NCBI GenBank assembly: GCA_900544965.1 | Contig: UQXE01000006.1 | Location: 5,342-69,341 of the forward strand | Direction: 5' to 3' | DNA: 64,000 bases | Source: an uncultured Eubacteriales bacterium | GTDB taxonomy: Bacteria > Bacillota > Clostridia > Christensenellales > CAG-138 | Part shown: positions 63,201 through 64,000 of the stretch, in pieces | Numbering within the stretch: the first letter of the stretch is position 1 | Layout: each line of letters opens with the position of its first letter | Notes under the pieces: model-generated | Database searches by the model: none | What the model was told of the DNA's origin: nothing | Seen by the model: only the letters and a program-made list of their open reading frames with translations | Translations under genes and position numbers: made by a program

Positions 63201-63247
63201 TTGAAGAATTCCTGTTCGTACCAATAGTTCAGGATTCGGTCGCGCAT
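60218..63247 (-). CDS. UPF1/DNA2-like superfamily 1 helicase
   Basis: A 1009-residue COG1112-type helicase. An N-terminal region of about 300 residues starts MRDRILNYWYEQEFF. Motif I is NGPPGTGKTTLLK, followed by a long Ala/Glu/Gln-rich coiled coil (about 485-640). Motif II is VVDESGQATP, motif III VVGDPLQVEP, then TFQGKEANEV and NVAVSRAKYRLG (motifs V and VI). GGAGGTGATCTGG sets the start at 63247. It is much GC-richer than the core genes, which suggests acquisition. Such stand-alone helicases are found in defence islands, but no nuclease or partner is seen here. Confidence 0.85.
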   Translation of the reverse strand: MRDRILNYWYEQEFFNPCWPVEPKQDVNLTTHGEPWAQTNNNPLVRTAYDVYLGWGKTRDLIGWMLEALRLDAEESAIEAENSATCLCAMKLNENGQYIANSFAISSFAWAACTLVREGSISAKLDAAELEKLQHAWNDALLQRQKEACEPAFSKEKLLVLFGEVCGGLGVADGLLKSALWAREKKQHANKKGEFPPLDPSTELLQSFYLKDMEAIRKAPTKTVSVYVQAMVEPVPKAERVQIDTDTEQMRRWLRADAFPLGAWPSRYSPSLMQQLGINLAVSGEQRIFSVNGPPGTGKTTLLKEIIASNVVERAIRMAEYAAPDDAFRKQAFQAPPDQYNQSYYKLNQDLSAYGILVASNNNAAVENISMELPKAIQEDRTGRFSGAGRQTMEETYFADVATELLGEPAWGLISAKLGKKGHLKALKDRLWWAKEGATLRCHYAEETVDWNAARERFAKALQAVRDEQEKIAQAQALLAQQEDAAEAGKEALLAACKEQARLAESQNAQTEAERRLALQRENAALLKSAVPFLKRILRYRKDPMVKKWLETEQAVQETLIQVTRLKSARHEQEDAARSAQETLLQAEAKLADANAAVEPERARFGGNWADAAFWKNISANEPSQTACPWTCAGFDRAREELFYQALMLHKAFTLSSNCVKQNLWRLFAMWDGKFTDKEDCRAAYADLLNTLLLIVPVISTTFASVQSFLGGVQAEEFGLLVVDESGQATPQSALGALWRTRSAIVVGDPLQVEPIVTIPVELRKRFADENGIPEPYRLPDLSVQVLADRCNRYGGVRMLNGEELWLGCPLVVHRRCLNPMFAISNEVAYNGRMFQKTAEPGGKRFLFPQSIWLDVKGTERGNKNHSVPEQIDAAAQLVSKAAAVYEGLPKLYLITPFTTVNRALQDALYPALHKALPELELEEIRAWLKESCGTIHTFQGKEANEVLLVLGCDGQSGKGAAQWVGQKPNIINVAVSRAKYRLGVIGDYDLWKNIPYVGTVCKHLEKGR

Positions 63248-63476
63248 CCAGATCACCTCCGTGTGTATGATCGCAAGCTTATTTTTCCATATTATATCAG
63301 ATATTCGCGCAAGCTGCGATCCATTTTGCCATTCCCTGCGGTGTGCAAAAATCTGCGCCGGCCGTTTCGCTTGCCCGAACGGATCCACTTTGCCATAGGA
63401 ATATAATTTAGAGATATCAATATAAATAAAGAAAGGTTTAACAGCGACCATTATAGCGCTTGTATCTATAGTATCA

Positions 63477-63662
63477 ATGGGCGTTGCCCTAGGGTTAACG
63501 GCGAAACGTCTGAATATCCCCCAAAATAATGATGCGTCGACCACGCCAGGCATGGCAGGTTACGATTTTTCAAACCTGGACACATACCCGTACGCGCTGA
63601 AGAAGAGGATAGAGGAGAACGATGAAGAGAAGAAGGAGCTTAAGACCAAGCACGAACCCTGA
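63477..63662 (+). other. Possible small secreted or membrane protein remnant
   Basis: The 61-codon frame continues upstream as a hydrophobic segment TATIIALVSIVSMGVALGL with AGAAAGG before it but no start codon in place, and ends in a charged tail. Another plus frame nearby (63622-63812) reads MKRRRSLRPSTNPEVLASL, a stop, then EQEEMRERLIKILDEIDYKA. Both look like broken small genes. No family recognised. Confidence 0.25.
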
Positions 63663-63731
63663 GGTTTTAGCGTCCCTGTAGGAGCAGGAAGAAATGCGCG
63701 AGAGGCTTATAAAGATACTTGATGAAATAGA

Positions 63732-64000
63732 CTACAAAGCGGCTGAGATATACAGCAGATATAATAATGAGGAACGGCTTAACGTGCTTACCCGAAACAA
63801 GGCTGAATCGTCGTACCCGTACCACATGATCTGCAGCCCTTCTCCCTGCGCCGCCACGCAGTCCCCGTCCTCCTTCGGGTACCCTACTCCCGTTACCTGC
63901 CCCGATAGGTTGTACTTATAGTATATCGGCAGCGCGCCGCTTCCACCTTCTCCCTGCGTCGCCTGCTTGATCCGGTTCATCTCGTCGTACGCGTAGCTCG
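63732..64000 (-). pseudogene. RHS-repeat protein fragment running off the right edge
   Basis: From the right edge the minus strand encodes SYAYDEMNRIKQATQGEGG, then YYKYNLSGQVTGVGYP, typical YD-repeat/RHS wall-associated sequence. RHS-like coding stops near 63820. The frame then runs through unrelated sequence to a stop at 63732, so this end looks like a truncation junction. The major part of the gene would lie outside the window. Confidence 0.6.

Overview
The window looks like a chromosome segment of a low- to mid-GC member of the Clostridia (Firmicutes). This rests on gene order and content: spoIIIE-rimO-pgsA-cinA-recA-rny; hfq-miaA-mutL-mutS-miaB; def-fmt-rsmB-rlmN-stp-prkC-rsgA-rpe; cdaA-cdaR; GerMN-domain lipoproteins; a four-subunit 2-oxoacid:ferredoxin oxidoreductase; and strong GGAGG ribosome binding sites with sigma-A type promoters. 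The family or genus cannot be fixed from the sequence alone.

Layout. Positions 1-2.6 kb hold the start of a PNPOx-like gene, a lone dnaN and about 1 kb of decayed DNA. Positions 2.69-7.28 kb carry a response regulator, a histidine kinase and two GerMN lipoproteins in overlapping order, resembling actinobacterial mtrA-mtrB-lpqB. Positions 7.3-11.0 kb carry a copper-chaperone-like HMA protein, mnmA and copA. A 1071-residue DUF3825 protein with four internal repeats follows on the minus strand. Positions 14.5-24.0 kb are the plus-strand core cluster from spoIIIE to rny, then a dipeptidase. Positions 24.0-26.7 kb carry a tyrosine recombinase, rnhA, a Cys-rich small protein and, divergently, lexA. 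recA and lexA both have promoters overlapped by an AAC-n4-GTT type SOS operator.

Positions 26.7-37.0 kb appear to be one long minus-strand operon that begins with a beta-helix-like lipoprotein and an unrecognised basic repeat protein and continues with miaB, mutS, mutL, miaA, hfq and ynbB. Positions 37.2-39.8 kb encode the oxidoreductase. Positions 39.9-44.5 kb carry a P-loop ATPase, a COG2509-like flavoprotein, cdaR and cdaA. Positions 44.7-52.9 kb are the translation and Ser/Thr-kinase cluster, and 53.0-55.4 kb a PhoPR/WalRK-like two-component pair.

From 55.5 kb to the end the window turns accessory. It holds a P-loop kinase, a broken GH25 muramidase, a single type I-C-like CRISPR repeat followed at once by a rho-independent terminator, a tRNA-Ala(GGC), a holin and NlpC/P60 endolysin pair, a broken Y-family polymerase, a visibly GC-richer UPF1/DNA2-like helicase, and an RHS fragment at the edge. 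The most unusual items are the solitary CRISPR repeat with its terminator in a phage-derived lysis neighbourhood, the basic repeat protein, the four-repeat DUF3825 protein, and a perfect 15-bp inverted repeat with a 6-bp centre at the recombinase promoter.
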